A stretch of DNA of 64,000 nt from Streptomyces sp. CC228A (GCF_021390935.1 NZ_JAJPUI010000001.1:682001-746000); one strand, 5' to 3'. Numbered from the stretch's first letter, positions 30,810-40,865 are shown. Notes: generated from the sequence alone by a model not told the origin. Translations and numbers: made by a program.

Positions 30810-31694
30810 TTACGAGGACTGCCGGGTGCGGCGGTAGAGGACCGTGCCGCCGAGCAGCGCGGCGGCACCGGCGCCCGCCAGCAGTTCGACGGGGACCCCG
30901 GCGCCGGTCTGGGCCAGCTCGTCCAGGCCCTTGGGGGCGCCGCCGCTCTGGGTGTCCGGGCCGTTCGGCTCGATCGGGGAGCCGGGCTCGCCCTGGTTGC
31001 CGGAGCCGTCGCCGCCGGAGCCGTTGTCGTCGGAGCCACCGTCACCACCGGGGTTGCCGGGCTCACCCGGCTTGTCGGGGTTACCGGGGTTGCCGGGCTC
31101 ACCGGGGTTGCCGGGCTCTCCCGGGTTACCGGGCTCACCGGGGTTGCCCGGCTCTCCCGGGTTACCGGGCTCACCCGGGTTGCCCGGCTCACCCGGGTTG
31201 CCCGGCTCACCCGGGTTGCCGGGCTCTCCCGGGTTACCGGGCTCTCCCGGGTTGCCCGGCTCACCGGGGTAGTCCGGGGTCTGCGAGCCGTTGGCGCACT
31301 CGTTGCCGAACGACGGGTTGAGGGCGCCCACCACGTCGACGCTGTTGCCGCACGCGTTCACCGGCACGCTGACCGGTGCCTGCACGTTGTTGCCGGACGC
31401 CACGCCCGGCGAGTTGCTGGTCGAGCCGCTCGCGTGGGCGCCGCTCGACGTGTTGGCGCACTTGTTCCCGAACGCCGGGTTCATCGCCCCGACGACGTTC
31501 ACGGTGTTGCCGCACGCGTTCACCGGCACGCTGACCGGGGCCTGGACCGAGTTGCCGGACGCGACGCCCGGGGAGTTGGACGCGACCGAGTCGGCTCCCG
31601 CTCCGCCGGTCGCCTGGGCGTATCCGCCACCGAGGGCGAGCACGCCGCCCGCCGCGGCAACAATGGTCAGCCCCTTGCGCGTGACCTGTCGCAT
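30810..31694 (-). CDS. chpC: Long chaplin with two chaplin domains, collagen-like spacer and sortase signal
   Basis: This 294-residue cell-wall-anchored chaplin contributes to the amyloid-like hydrophobic sheath of aerial hyphae and spores. A signal peptide ends near GGYAQA. Two chaplin domains follow, each with a Cys pair in [25 protein letters not shown] form and separated by a short Ser/Gly linker. Then comes a run of about ten GEPGNP hexapeptides with Gly every third residue. An acidic Gly/Ser region, the LAQTG sorting motif, a hydrophobic helix and a YRRTR tail complete it. The ATG follows AAGGA. It pairs with the short chaplin upstream. The chpC label is by position and type. Confidence 0.9.
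   Translation of the reverse strand: MRQVTRKGLTIVAAAGGVLALGGGYAQATGGAGADSVASNSPGVASGNSVQAPVSVPVNACGNTVNVVGAMNPAFGNKCANTSSGAHASGSTSNSPGVASGNNVQAPVSVPVNACGNSVDVVGALNPSFGNECANGSQTPDYPGEPGNPGEPGNPGEPGNPGEPGNPGEPGNPGEPGNPGEPGNPGEPGNPGEPGNPGEPGNPGNPDKPGEPGNPGGDGGSDDNGSGGDGSGNQGEPGSPIEPNGPDTQSGGAPKGLDELAQTGAGVPVELLAGAGAAALLGGTVLYRRTRQSS
31060..31262. repeat. 18-bp tandem repeats encoding GEPGNP units
   Basis: About eleven copies of an 18-bp unit (GGGTTGCCGGGCTCACCC and one- to two-base variants) encode the collagen-like spacer of the long chaplin. Third-position variants (ACC/TCC/GCC) show that copies have diverged synonymously while the peptide is kept. Confidence 0.9.
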
Positions 31695-31845
31695 AGATCT
31701 GTATTCCTTGCCTTCTAGGCTCCCGATGCCTCCGAGCACCTCACGCGGAGGCCGAATGCCCACCGGCCCCGGAGCGCATGGCGCGCGCTCCGAGGCCGGC
31801 CGGGCTCAGACCCTCATGGGTCGAGACTCAACGCCAGGCGACTAC

Positions 31846-32079
31846 TCAGCCGTTGACGCAGGTGTTACCGAAGGCGGGGTTCAGCAGACCGATCACGTTG
31901 ATCGTGTTGCCGCACACGTTGACCGGGATGTGGACCGGAACCTGGACCACGTTGCCCGACAGGACACCCGGGGAACCGACGGCCGCGCCCTGCGCGCCCG
32001 CGTCAGCGACGGCCAGGCCCGCGCCGGCCAGCACCAGACCACCAGTGGCAGCCGCAGTCGCGACGACCTTCTTGATCAT
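31846..32079 (-). CDS. chpH: Short chaplin
   Basis: This 77-residue secreted chaplin has a signal peptide (MIKKVVATAAATGGLVLAGA, cleavage near AVADAG) followed by a single chaplin domain with two cysteines in NVCGNTINVIGLLNPAFGNTC. Short chaplins self-assemble at the air-water interface and are held by long chaplins. ATG with AGGAGG upstream. The leader contains an 8-bp hairpin (32099-32106 with 32114-32121). Next to a long chaplin, this matches the chpC-chpH pair. Expression is expected during aerial development. Confidence 0.93.
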   Translation of the reverse strand: MIKKVVATAAATGGLVLAGAGLAVADAGAQGAAVGSPGVLSGNVVQVPVHIPVNVCGNTINVIGLLNPAFGNTCVNG

Positions 32080-32276
32080 TATTCCTCCTTGTTGGCAGTG
32101 CGGTCCCAGCCGCGGACCGCATCACCCCTAACGACAGGAGGGAGGCCGGGCTACGAGGTGGCGGCTCCGTTCACCCTTTTCGGTCAGATGTGTACACGCA
32201 GACGATTATGGGAGAGTCGTTTCACCCGACTTTCAGCCGGGACTTCCACCGTTTTCGGCCGGAAGAGCCCAGTACG

Positions 32277-32309
32277 GCCCTCCGGGGACGCCCGGCGCAC
32301 CCGGAGGGC
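32277..32309 (-). terminator. Terminator after M20 peptidase gene
   Basis: The 10-bp arms GCCCTCCGGG and CCCGGAGGGC start 11 nt past the M20 stop codon, insulating the chaplin promoter. Confidence 0.75.
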
Positions 32310-32319
32310 GGTCGGATCG

Positions 32320-33648
32320 TCAGCACGCGTCGATGAACCGGTCCAGGACCCGGACGCCGAACTTCAGGCCGTCGACGGGCACCCGCTCGTCCACGCCGTG
32401 GAACATCCCCGCGAAGTCGAGCTCCGGCGGCAGCTGGAGCGGCGCGAACCCGAAGCAGCGGATGCCGAGGTCGTCGAAGGACTTCGCGTCGGTGCCGCCG
32501 GAGAGCATGTACGGCACGGCGCGGGCGATCGGGTCCTCGGCGCGCAGCGACGCCTGCATGGCGTCCACCAGCGCGCCGTCGAAGCTGGTCTCCAGCGCCT
32601 TGTCCGCGTGCACGTCCTCCCGCCGCACCCGGGGGCCGAGCAGCCGGTCGACCTCGGTGAGGAACTCGTCCTCGTACCCGGGCAGGAACCGCCCGTCGAC
32701 GTGCGCCACCGCCTGGCCGGGGATGACGTTCACCTTGTACCCGGCGCCGAGCATGGTGGGTGCGGCGGAGTTGCGGAGCGTGGCGCCGACCATCTTCGCG
32801 ATGCCGCCCAGCTTCGCCAGGGTGGCCTCCATGTCCTCCGGGTCCAGCGGCGTGCCCAGCGCGTCGGACAGCTCGTCGAGGAAGGACCGCACGGTCTTGG
32901 TGACCCGCACCGGCCACGGGTGGCGCCCGAGCCGCGCCACGGCCTCGCACAGCTCGGTGACGGCGTTGTCGGTGTTGGTCATGGAGCCGTGGCCCGCGGT
33001 GCCGTCGACGGTGAGCCGCATCCAGTGCATGCCCTTCTGCGCCGTCTCGATCAGGTACAGCCGGAGCTGCTCGTTGACGGTGAAGGAGAAGCCGCCGACC
33101 TCGCCGATCGCCTCGGTGACCCCCTCGAAGAGCTCCGGGTGCCGGTCGACGAGGTACCGGGCGCCGTACGTGCCGCCGGCCTCCTCGTCGGCGAGGAAGG
33201 CGAGGACGATGTCGCGGGGCGGCTTGCGGCCGCTGCGGAGCCGGTCGCGGACGACCGCGAGGGTCATGGCGTCCATGTCCTTCATGTCGACGGCGCCGCG
33301 CCCCCACACGCAGCCGTCGGCGATCTCCCCGCCGAACGGGTCCCGGGTCCAGTCGGCGGCGTCGGCGGGGACGACGTCGAGGTGGCCGTGGATGAGGAGG
33401 GCGGGCCGCGACGGGTCCTCCCCCGCGATGCGGGCGACGGTGGAGGCGCGGCCCTGGTGGGACTCGAAGATCCTGGGTTCGAGTCCCACCTCGGAGAGCT
33501 TCTCCGCGACGTACTCGGCGGCGGCCCGCTCGCCGGGGCCGGAGTGGTCGCCGTAGTTGCTGGTGTCGATGCGGATCAGCTCGCTGCAGAGGTCCGCGAC
33601 CTCACTCTCGGCGGCCGTGGTGGTCCTGGCCGGGTTCGACTCGCTCAC
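32320..33648 (-). CDS. M20/M25/M40 family metallopeptidase (dipeptidase/deacylase)
   Basis: This 442-residue di-zinc amidohydrolase has metal ligands in LLIHGHLDVVPAD (His, Asp), GRGAVDMKDMDAM (bridging Asp), FLADEEAGGTYGARY (catalytic Glu pair) and MLSGGTDAKSF. A lid/dimerisation domain insert contains AGHGSMTN. The GTG start at 33648 follows GGGAGG. The longer frame to 33789 would read through the promoter region. It may act as a peptidase or N-acyl amino acid hydrolase; the substrate cannot be set by sequence. Confidence 0.92.
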   Translation of the reverse strand: MSESNPARTTTAAESEVADLCSELIRIDTSNYGDHSGPGERAAAEYVAEKLSEVGLEPRIFESHQGRASTVARIAGEDPSRPALLIHGHLDVVPADAADWTRDPFGGEIADGCVWGRGAVDMKDMDAMTLAVVRDRLRSGRKPPRDIVLAFLADEEAGGTYGARYLVDRHPELFEGVTEAIGEVGGFSFTVNEQLRLYLIETAQKGMHWMRLTVDGTAGHGSMTNTDNAVTELCEAVARLGRHPWPVRVTKTVRSFLDELSDALGTPLDPEDMEATLAKLGGIAKMVGATLRNSAAPTMLGAGYKVNVIPGQAVAHVDGRFLPGYEDEFLTEVDRLLGPRVRREDVHADKALETSFDGALVDAMQASLRAEDPIARAVPYMLSGGTDAKSFDDLGIRCFGFAPLQLPPELDFAGMFHGVDERVPVDGLKFGVRVLDRFIDAC

Positions 33649-33824
33649 GCTGGTTCCTCCCGCGTCGGTGGCGCTCGGGTCGGGCTGCTGCCCTGCGCCA
33701 TCCTCCCCCCGACGGGGTGCGGCGCCCAAGGTCCGCCCCGCAGCGGGGGGCGTGATCGGGCACGCCGAATGTTTGCTATGGTTTTCCACGTCGGAACGGC
33801 CGCAGGCCGCGAGACAGACACCTT

Positions 33825-33912
33825 GTCCGGGTGGCGGAATGGCAGACGCGCTAGCTTGAGGTGCTAGTGCCCTTTATCGGGCGTGGGGGTTCAAGTCCCC
33901 CCTCGGACACCA
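33825..33912 (+). tRNA. tRNA-Leu (anticodon GAG), CCA encoded
   Basis: The acceptor stem GTCCGGG pairs with CTCGGAC, with one G-T wobble. The anticodon stem CTAGC/GCTAG holds the loop TTGAGGT, giving anticodon GAG. The long class II variable arm (TGCCCTTTATCGGGCG) fits leucine. The T arm is GGGGG-TTCAAGT-CCCCC and the discriminator A is followed by encoded CCA. A terminator follows directly, and the xylose module begins just after. Confidence 0.96.
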
Positions 33913-33915
33913 CTG

Positions 33916-33940
33916 AAGACCCCAGTTCACCTGGGGTCTT
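33916..33940 (+). terminator. Intrinsic terminator after tRNA-Leu
   Basis: The 10-bp stem AAGACCCCAG/CTGGGGTCTT with loop TTCAC is followed by a T-rich stretch, a classic factor-independent terminator. Confidence 0.9.
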
Positions 33941-33978
33941 TCTGCTGTTGCGGCGGCCGCGCGGGGTGCGAGAGGGCG

Positions 33979-35252
33979 ATGAAGAAGAGTCTGGATCCGC
34001 TGGAGCCCAAGGCCGACAAGGCGACCGTACGGCGGCACAACCTGAGCCTGGTGCTGCGGGCGGTGCACGACGAGGGCGAGACGACGCGGGCGGCGGTCGC
34101 GGCGCGGGTGGGGCTGACGCGGGCGGCGGTGTCGTCGCTGGTGGAGCAGCTGCTCGCGGGCGGGTTCCTGACCGAGTCGGGCAAGACCTTCAGCGGGCAC
34201 GCCGGGCGTCCGGGCACTGCCCTGCGGATGGCGCGCACGGGGCCCGCGGGCCTCGGCGTGGAGGTGAGCATCGACTACGTGTCGGTGTGCGTGGTGGACC
34301 TGGCCGGTACGGACCGGGTGCGGCTCACCGAGCACCTGGACAACCGGAACGTGCCGCCGGGCGAGGTGCTGGCGCGGGCCGCGCGGATCGCGGCGCGGAC
34401 CCTGGAGTCGGCAGCCGAGCAGGACCTGCGTCCGGCGGGTGCGCGGCTGGCGCTGCCCGGCCTGGTGTCGGACGGCCGGGTGCGGCAGGCACCCAACCTC
34501 GGCTGGGAGCGGGTGCCCGCCGAGGAAGCTGTTCGCCGGGGCGCTCCGCGCCGCGCGTCCGGGACTGCCCGCGCTGCCGACGGGGTCCGACAACGAGGCG
34601 AATGCGGCCGCGCTGGCCCAGCTGTGGTTCGGCGAGGGCGAGGGCGGCACGGGCGGTGCGCGCAGCTTCCTCTACCTGTCCGGCGAGATCGGCGTGGGGG
34701 CGCCGTCGTCGTCGACGGCGAGCTGCTGCGCGGGGCGCACGGCTTCGCCGGGGAGATCGGGCACGTGGTGGCGGACGCGGCGGGCCCGGAGTGCCGCTGC
34801 GGTTCGCGGGGCTGCCTGGAGCAGTACGCGGGGCAGGCGGCGCTGCTGCGCGGCGCGGGCCTCGACGGGGACGCGGGGGCGCCGGGCGTGGCCGAGCTGG
34901 AGCGGCGGGCGGCGGCGGGGGACGCGCGGGCGCTCGCGGCGCTGGAGCGGGCGGGGCGGATGCTGGGGCTGGTGCTGTCGGGGGCGGTGAACCTGCTGGA
35001 CCCCGAGGCGGTGGTGCTGGGCGGGGTCTTCCGGGGCCTCATGCCGTGGCTCGGCCGGGCGGCGGACGAGGAACTCGCCCGGCGCGTGGTGTCGGGCCTG
35101 TGGTCCGCGGGCGGCGGCGGCTGCGGGCGTCGTCCCCGTCGGGCGACGCGGCCCGGGGCGCCGCGGCCCTCGTCGTACGGGACGTCATCGCGGACCCGGT
35201 GCAGTACGCGGAGCAGTCCTCCGCCGCGGAGGGCGCCGGGCCCCGGGCCTGA
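33979..35252 (+). pseudogene. ROK family regulator (XylR-like), frameshifted
   Basis: The product would be about 420 residues: an N-terminal MarR-like winged helix (TRAAVAARVGLTRAAVSSLVEQLLAGG) followed by a ROK sugar-kinase-like domain (GAHGFAGEIGHVV, then the zinc motif CRCGSRGCLEQY). It probably represses the neighbouring xylose genes. The frame breaks three times. An extra A near 34526 is indicated, since removing it restores EELFAGALR. A missing G in the run at 34696-34700 is the second, and adding it restores IGVGGAVVVDGE. The third is an indel in GGC repeats near 35107-35122. All three are single-base events, which suggests sequencing error or recent decay. Confidence 0.8.
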
Positions 35253-35800
35253 CCGGCGGTCGCCGGCCGACGCGCACGGGCCCGCCTGGGGCGCCGCAGC
35301 CCGAAGTCCCGGGCCGTGCCGGGGCGCCGCAGCCCGAAGTCCCGGGCCGTGCCGGGGCGACGCGGCCCGAAGTCCCGGGCCACCGTGGAGCCGTGGCCGG
35401 AAGTCCCGGGCCGTGCCGGGGAGCCGCGGCCGGAAGTCCCGGGCGCCCCTCCGGCGGCCCCGGTGTACGGGGGCGGCCGGAGGGCCCGGTCGGCGTGCCG
35501 GGTGCGGGTCCGCGGGCGCGGCGGGCCGGTACTGCCGGCACGGTACTGCCGGCACGGTCCGCGCGGCGCGGTACTGCCGGCGCCGTACGGCCGGTGCGGT
35601 CGGTGCAGGACACGGCCGCGCCCCTGCGGGAGGGGTCGCCCGCACCGGCGGATGGCGGTTCACGGCTCGTGGTGGAGGGGGCGGCGGCAACCGCACCCGG
35701 CGTTCCCGCGTGGGCCCGTGCCGGGATGCCGGGGCTGCCCCGGTGGCCCGGCACCGGCCGGGCCGCCGTGCCGCCGCGGGCCGGGCACGGGCGGCGGCGG
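35253..35800. repeat. Intergenic tandem repeats with GAAGTCCCGGGC core
   Basis: No gene is supported between the ROK gene and xylA. About five degenerate copies of a 33-36-nt unit containing GAAGTCCCGGGC lie at 35290-35445. A second set based on CGGTACTGCCGG lies at about 35527-35605. The repeats contain CCCGGG palindromes and may fold at the ends of the two convergent transcripts. Confidence 0.6.
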
Positions 35801-36970
35801 TCAGCGGGTGGCGAGGAGGTGTTCCAGCGCGAGCTGGTCGAGGCGTTCGAAGGCCATGGAGCGGCGGGCGGCGGCCTCCACATCGAAGGTCTCGTAGGCC
35901 GACGGGTCCGCGAGCAGGGAGGCGAGGCCGTCCTCGGCCGTGGGCCGGGCCAGTTCGGGGAGGCGGGACGCGGCCAGGGCCTCGCGCACCTCCGGATCGG
36001 CGCGGAAGGCGGCGGCGCGCTCCCGCAGGACGAGGTAGTTGCGCATGCAGTTCCTCGCGGACTCCCACACGCCGTCGGCGCCGTCGGTGCGGACCGGCTT
36101 GAAGTCGAAGTGGCGGGGGCCGTCGTAGCCGGCCGTCTCCAGCAGGTCGACGAGCCAGAAGGCCTGGCGGAGGTCGCCCGCGCCGAAGCGCAGGTCCTGG
36201 TCGTACTTGATGCCGGACTGGCCGTTCAGGTCGATGTGGAAGAGCTTGCCCGCCCACAGGGCCTGGGCGATGCCGTGCGGGAAGTTCAGGCCGGCCATCT
36301 GCTCGTGCCCCACCTCGGGGTTGAGGCCGACGATGTCGGGGCGTTCCAGGCGCTCGATGAAGGCCAGGGCGTGGCCGATGGTGGGGAGCAGGATGTCGCC
36401 GCGCGGCTCGTTCGGCTTGGGTTCGATGGCGAAGCGCAGGGGGTGGCCCTGCTCGGTGACGTACTCGCCGAGCAGGTCGAACGCCTCCTTCAGGCGGTCG
36501 AGGGCAGTCCGGACGTCCTTGGCGGCGCCCGACTCCGCGCCCTCGCGGCCGCCCCAGACGACGAACACGCGGGCGCCGAGTTCGGCGGCGAGGTCGATGG
36601 CGCGCAGGGTCTTGCGCAGGGCGTAGCGGCGGACGTCGCGGTCGTTCGCGGTGAAGGCGCCGTCCTTGAAGACGGGGTGGGTGAAGAGGTTGGTGGTGGC
36701 CATGGGCACGGCCATGCCGGTGCGGTCGAGTGCGGCGCGGAAGCGCTTGACGGCCGCCTCGCGCGCGGTGTCGGAGGAGCCGAAGGGCACGAGGTCGTCG
36801 TCGTGGAAGGTGACGCCGTGGGCGCCGAGGCCGGCGAGCCGCTCGACGGCCTCGACGGGGTCGAGGGCCGGGCGGGTGGGCGCGCCGAAGGGGTCGCCGC
36901 CCTGCCAGCCGACGGTCCACAGGCCGAAGGTGAACCGGTCCTCGGGGGTGGGGGTGAAGCGTTCCGGCAT
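35801..36970 (-). CDS. xylA: Xylose isomerase
   Basis: This 389-residue class I xylose isomerase interconverts D-xylose and D-xylulose (and glucose/fructose). It is nearly collinear with the well-known Streptomyces enzymes: [18 protein letters not shown] at the N-terminus, catalytic His56 in [13 protein letters not shown], metal ligands in [13 protein letters not shown] and [17 protein letters not shown], and [15 protein letters not shown]. The ATG at 36970 follows AGGGAGGG. It is divergent from xylB with a 131-nt shared control region. The frame is intact, unlike its two neighbours. Confidence 0.97.
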   Translation of the reverse strand: MPERFTPTPEDRFTFGLWTVGWQGGDPFGAPTRPALDPVEAVERLAGLGAHGVTFHDDDLVPFGSSDTAREAAVKRFRAALDRTGMAVPMATTNLFTHPVFKDGAFTANDRDVRRYALRKTLRAIDLAAELGARVFVVWGGREGAESGAAKDVRTALDRLKEAFDLLGEYVTEQGHPLRFAIEPKPNEPRGDILLPTIGHALAFIERLERPDIVGLNPEVGHEQMAGLNFPHGIAQALWAGKLFHIDLNGQSGIKYDQDLRFGAGDLRQAFWLVDLLETAGYDGPRHFDFKPVRTDGADGVWESARNCMRNYLVLRERAAAFRADPEVREALAASRLPELARPTAEDGLASLLADPSAYETFDVEAAARRSMAFERLDQLALEHLLATR

Positions 36971-37101
36971 GGTGGTGGTCCCTCCCTGGGTAGGTATTTG
37001 TTTGCTTTGATTACTAATAGCCGAAGCGGGCGCTCCAGCCAAGAGGACACCCGTCGGCGGACCCTGGTGGCGGCGGATTTGTTGTGTGTACGATCAAAAG
37101 A
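36971..37101. promoter_or_regulatory. xylA-xylB divergent control region
   Basis: An unusually A+T-rich 25-bp island at 36994-37018 contains TATTTGTTTGCTTTGAT, and a second element near 37078-37098 ends ATCAAAAG. TTTGAT (37006-37011) and ATCAAA (37093-37098) form an inverted pair flanking both promoters. T-rich TTTGTTTG elements resemble ROK/XylR operators of other bacteria, so these are candidate sites for the adjacent ROK regulator. Confidence 0.5.
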
Positions 37102-38568
37102 ATGGACCCCGTAGTCATCGGCGTGGACAGCTCCACGCAGTCCACCAAGGCGGCCGTCGTCGACGCCGCCACCGGCCGGCTCCTGGCCGTCGGCCGCGCC
37201 GCGCACACCGTGAGCGGGCAGGGCGGCGCCCGGGAGAGCGACCCCGAGCAGTGGTGGACCGCGCTCGCCGGCGCCGTGGCCGCCGGGCTCGCGGAGTCCG
37301 GCGCGCGGCCCGCCTCGGTCGCCGGGATCGCGGTGGCCGGGCAGCAGCACGGGCTCGTCGCCCTGGACACGGCGGGCCGGCCGCTGCGGCCCGCGATGCT
37401 GTGGAACGACACCCGCGCGGCGCCGCAGGCCGCCGCCCTGACGGAGGAACTCGGCGGCAGCCGGGCCTGGCTGGAGCGGACCGGCTCCGTGCCGGTCGCC
37501 TCCATGACGGCCGCGAAGTGGCGGTGGCTGCGCGAGCACGAGCCCAGGACCGCCGAGGCCGCGGCCGCCGTGCGGCTGCCGCACGACTTCCTCACCGAGC
37601 GGCTGGCGGGAACCGCCGCCACCGACCCGGGTGACGCGTCCGGGACCTGCTGGTACTCCACGGCGACGGGCGCGTACGACAGCGGTCTGCTCGACCTCCT
37701 CGGGCTGGACGCCTCCCTGCTGCCGCAGGTCGCGCCGACCGGTGCGGCCCGCGTGGGGCCTGACCGCCGCGGCGGCGGAGGCGCTGGGACTGCCCGCAGG
37801 CGCCGCCGTGGCGGCCGGGACCGGCGACAACATGGCGGCGGCCGTCGGACTCGGGCTCGGCGCGTCCGGGCTGCTGGACCACCCGGTGGTGTCCCTCGGC
37901 ACCTCCGGCACCGTGTTCGCGGCGACCCGCACCCGGCCCGCCGCCGCCGCGCTCGCCGGGTTCGCCGCCACCGACCGCCCCGGCACGTTCCTGCCGCTCG
38001 GCTGCACCCTCAACTGCACGCTGGCGGTCGACAAGGTGGCCGCCCTGCTCGGCCTCGACCGGGACGACGCGCAGCCGGGCGGCGAGACCGTCCTGCTGCC
38101 GTACCTGGACGGGGAGCGCACCCCCGACCTGCCGGGCGCGGCCGGGCTGCTCACGGGCCTGCGGCACGCCACCACGCCGCAGCAAGCTTCCTCGGCGCCG
38201 CCTACGAAGGCGCGGTGTTCACGCTGCTGCGCGCCCTCAGGGAGCTGCCGGGCGCGGCGGCAGCGGCGACGGGCCGCTGCGCCTGGTCGGCGGCGGCGCC
38301 CGGGGCCGTACGTGGGTGGAGACCGTGCGGCGGCTGTCCGGCGGCCGGTCGTCCTCCCCGCAGCACCGAACTCGTCGCCCTCGGCGCCGCCGCCCTGGCC
38401 GCGGGGGCGGCCACCGGCGGCGATCCGGTGGCCATCGCGACCGCCTGGGGCGCGGGCGGCGGTGAGACACTGCCGCCCGTCCGCCGGGACCACGCGGCGT
38501 CGGCCCGGATCGCGGCCGTGCTGGACCGCGCCGCTCCCGCCCTCCTCACCCCGCAGGGACACCGATGA
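37102..38568 (+). pseudogene. xylB: Xylulokinase, multiply frameshifted
   Basis: The intended product is a FGGY-family D-xylulose kinase of about 480 residues. The N-terminal phosphate loop reads VIGVDSSTQSTKAAVVD, then GQQHGLVALD and MLWNDTRAAPQ. A different frame takes over near 37748 (AWGLTAAAAEALGLPAG, GTGDNMAAAVGLG, SLGTSGTVFA). The first frame returns near 38185 (FLGAAYEGAVFTLLRAL). Two or three further switches occur between about 38270 and 38370 (LRLVGGGARGRTWVETVRRL). Its TGA overlaps the ATG of the xylosidase gene. At least five single-base events are implied. If real, xylose catabolism would be blocked; assembly error is the alternative. Confidence 0.82.
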
Positions 38569-40838
38569 AGTTCACCGACGGTTTCTGGCTGATGCGCGAC
38601 GGCGTGCGCGCCTCGTACGCGACCGAGGTGCGCGACGTGCACGTCAGCGACGACCACCTCACCGCCTACGCGGCGGTCAGGCGCGTCGAGCACCGCGGGC
38701 ACACGCTGAACTCGCCCCTGCTGACGGTGGAGTGCTTCTCCCCCGCCGAGGGCGTCATCGGCGTCCGCACCACCCACCACGCCGGGCGGGCCCCGCGCGG
38801 TCCCGACTTCGCCCTGACCGGCGCCGACGCGAGGGCGGGCGGCTTCGCCAGGACCCGCCGCGACGGCCCGGTCACCGAGCTGACCAGCGGCCCGCTCACC
38901 GTGCGCCTGGACCGGTCGAAGCCGTGGGGCCTGGACTTCCTGGACGCGGACGGGCGGCGGCTGACCGGGGTCGGCGGCAAGGGCACCGCGTTCGCGGTGG
39001 ACGCCGACGGCGGGCACCACATGGTGGCGCAGCTGTCCCTGGCGGTCGGTGAGCAGGTCTACGGCCTCGGCGAGCGCTTCACACCGTTCGTGAGGAACGG
39101 GCAGACGGTCGACATCTGGCAGGCCGACGGCGGCACCAGCAGCGAGCAGGCGTACAAGAACGTCCCCTTCCACCTGTCGTCGCGCGGCTACGGCGTCTTC
39201 GTCAACCACCCGGGCCGGGTGTCGTACGAGATCGGCACCGAGTCGGTGGGGCAGGTCCAGTTCAGCGTCGAGGACCAGTCGCTGGAGTACTACGTGGTGG
39301 CCGGGCCCACCCCGAAGGAGGTGCTGGCCCGGTACACGGCGCTGACGGGCCGCCCGGCGCTGCCCCCGGCGTGGTCGTTCGGCCTGTGGCTGACCACGTC
39401 CTTCTGCACGCCGTACGACGAGGAGACCGTCGCGTCCTTCGTCGACGGCATGGCGGAGCGGGACATCCCGCTGTCGGTGTTCCACTTCGACTGCTTCTGG
39501 ATGCGCGAGTACCAGTGGTCGGACTTCCAGTGGGACCCGGAGACCTTCCCCGACCCGGAGGGCATGCTGGCCCGGCTGAAGGAGCGGGGCCTGCGGATCA
39601 GCATGTGGATCAACCCCTACATCGCGCAGAAGTCCGCGCTCTTCGCGGAGGGCGCGGCGCTCGGGTACCTGGTGCAGCGCCCCGGCGGCGACATCTGGCA
39701 GTGGGACCTGTGGCAGGCCGGGATGGCGCTGGTGGACTTCACCAACCCCGACGCGCGGGCCTGGTTCCGCGGCAAGCTCAAGGCGCTGCTGGACCAGGGC
39801 GTCGACTGCTTCAAGACGGACTTCGGGGAGCGGATCCCGACGGACGCGGTGTGGTGGGACGGCTCCGACCCGGAGCGCATGCACAACTACTACACGCACC
39901 TGTACAACCAGTGCGTCTTCGAGCTGCTGGAGGAGGAGCGGGGGCGGGGCGAGGCCGTCCTGTTCGCCCGGTCGGCCACCGCGGGCGGGCAGCAGTTCCC
40001 GGTGCACTGGGGCGGGGACTGCTTCGCGTCGTTCGAGGCGATGGCGGAGTCGCTGCGGGGCGGGCTGTCGCTGAGCCTGTCGGGCTTCGGTTTCTGGAGC
40101 CACGACATCGGCGGCTTCGAGGGCACGCCGGAGCCGGACGTCTTCAAGCGGTGGCTGGCCTTCGGGCTGCTGTCCTCGCACAGCAGGCTGCACGGCAACA
40201 TGTCGTACCGGGTGCCGTGGGAGTTCGGCGACGAGGCCGTCGAGGTGGCCCGGCAGTTCACCGAGCTGAAGCACCGGCTGATGCCGTACCTGTACGGGGC
40301 CGCCGTCGAGGCGCACCGGACGGGGGTGCCGCTGATGCGGCCGATGCTGCTGGAGTTCCCCGACGACCCGGGGTGCCGGACGCTGGACCGGCAGTACATG
40401 CTGGGGCCCGACCTGCTGGTGGCGCCGGTCTTCTCGGCGGACGGCGAGGTGGAGTTCTACGTGCCGGCGGGCACCTGGACGCACCTGCTGACCGGGGAGC
40501 GGGTGACCGGGCCGGGCTGGCGCACGGAGCGGCACGGCTTCGACAGCCTCCCGCTGTACGTGCGGCCGGGCGCGGTGCTGCCGCTGGGGGCGGACGACCA
40601 GCGACCGGACGGCGACTGGCTGGGGAACCTGACGCTGCTGGTCCAGCCGGACGCGGACGGGGCGTCGGTGGCGGTACCGGACGGCCGCGGGGAGCCGGCG
40701 GCGGAGTTCCGCGTGGCCCGGGACCCGGCCGGCGGTCTGCGGGTCGCGGCGCTCGGCACCGACCGGCCGTTCCGGGTGCGGGTGCCCGGGCTGGGCGGCG
40801 CGCGGGGCACGGGCGAGGTGGTGGTGCGGCGGAGCTGA
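38565..40838 (+). CDS. yicI: Alpha-xylosidase (glycoside hydrolase family 31, YicI-like)
   Basis: This 757-residue GH31 enzyme would release xylose from alpha-xylosides such as isoprimeverose. The nucleophile lies in FKTDFGERIP (Asp419). The acid/base Asp485 ends HWGGD after ARSATAGGQQFPV. Both motifs follow E. coli YicI rather than alpha-glucosidases, and FHFDCFWMREYQWSDFQWD is also YicI-like. There is no signal peptide, so it acts in the cytosol on imported disaccharides. An ATGA overlap couples it to xylB. No transporter genes are present in the module. Confidence 0.94.
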   Translation: MKFTDGFWLMRDGVRASYATEVRDVHVSDDHLTAYAAVRRVEHRGHTLNSPLLTVECFSPAEGVIGVRTTHHAGRAPRGPDFALTGADARAGGFARTRRDGPVTELTSGPLTVRLDRSKPWGLDFLDADGRRLTGVGGKGTAFAVDADGGHHMVAQLSLAVGEQVYGLGERFTPFVRNGQTVDIWQADGGTSSEQAYKNVPFHLSSRGYGVFVNHPGRVSYEIGTESVGQVQFSVEDQSLEYYVVAGPTPKEVLARYTALTGRPALPPAWSFGLWLTTSFCTPYDEETVASFVDGMAERDIPLSVFHFDCFWMREYQWSDFQWDPETFPDPEGMLARLKERGLRISMWINPYIAQKSALFAEGAALGYLVQRPGGDIWQWDLWQAGMALVDFTNPDARAWFRGKLKALLDQGVDCFKTDFGERIPTDAVWWDGSDPERMHNYYTHLYNQCVFELLEEERGRGEAVLFARSATAGGQQFPVHWGGDCFASFEAMAESLRGGLSLSLSGFGFWSHDIGGFEGTPEPDVFKRWLAFGLLSSHSRLHGNMSYRVPWEFGDEAVEVARQFTELKHRLMPYLYGAAVEAHRTGVPLMRPMLLEFPDDPGCRTLDRQYMLGPDLLVAPVFSADGEVEFYVPAGTWTHLLTGERVTGPGWRTERHGFDSLPLYVRPGAVLPLGADDQRPDGDWLGNLTLLVQPDADGASVAVPDGRGEPAAEFRVARDPAGGLRVAALGTDRPFRVRVPGLGGARGTGEVVVRRS

Positions 40839-40865
40839 GGCGGCGGGGCGCCGCCCGGCGCGGGG

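Noticed and set aside
31060..31262. CRISPR-like array
   Set aside because: The periodic 18-bp units have no spacers and encode the in-frame GEPGNP repeat of the chaplin.
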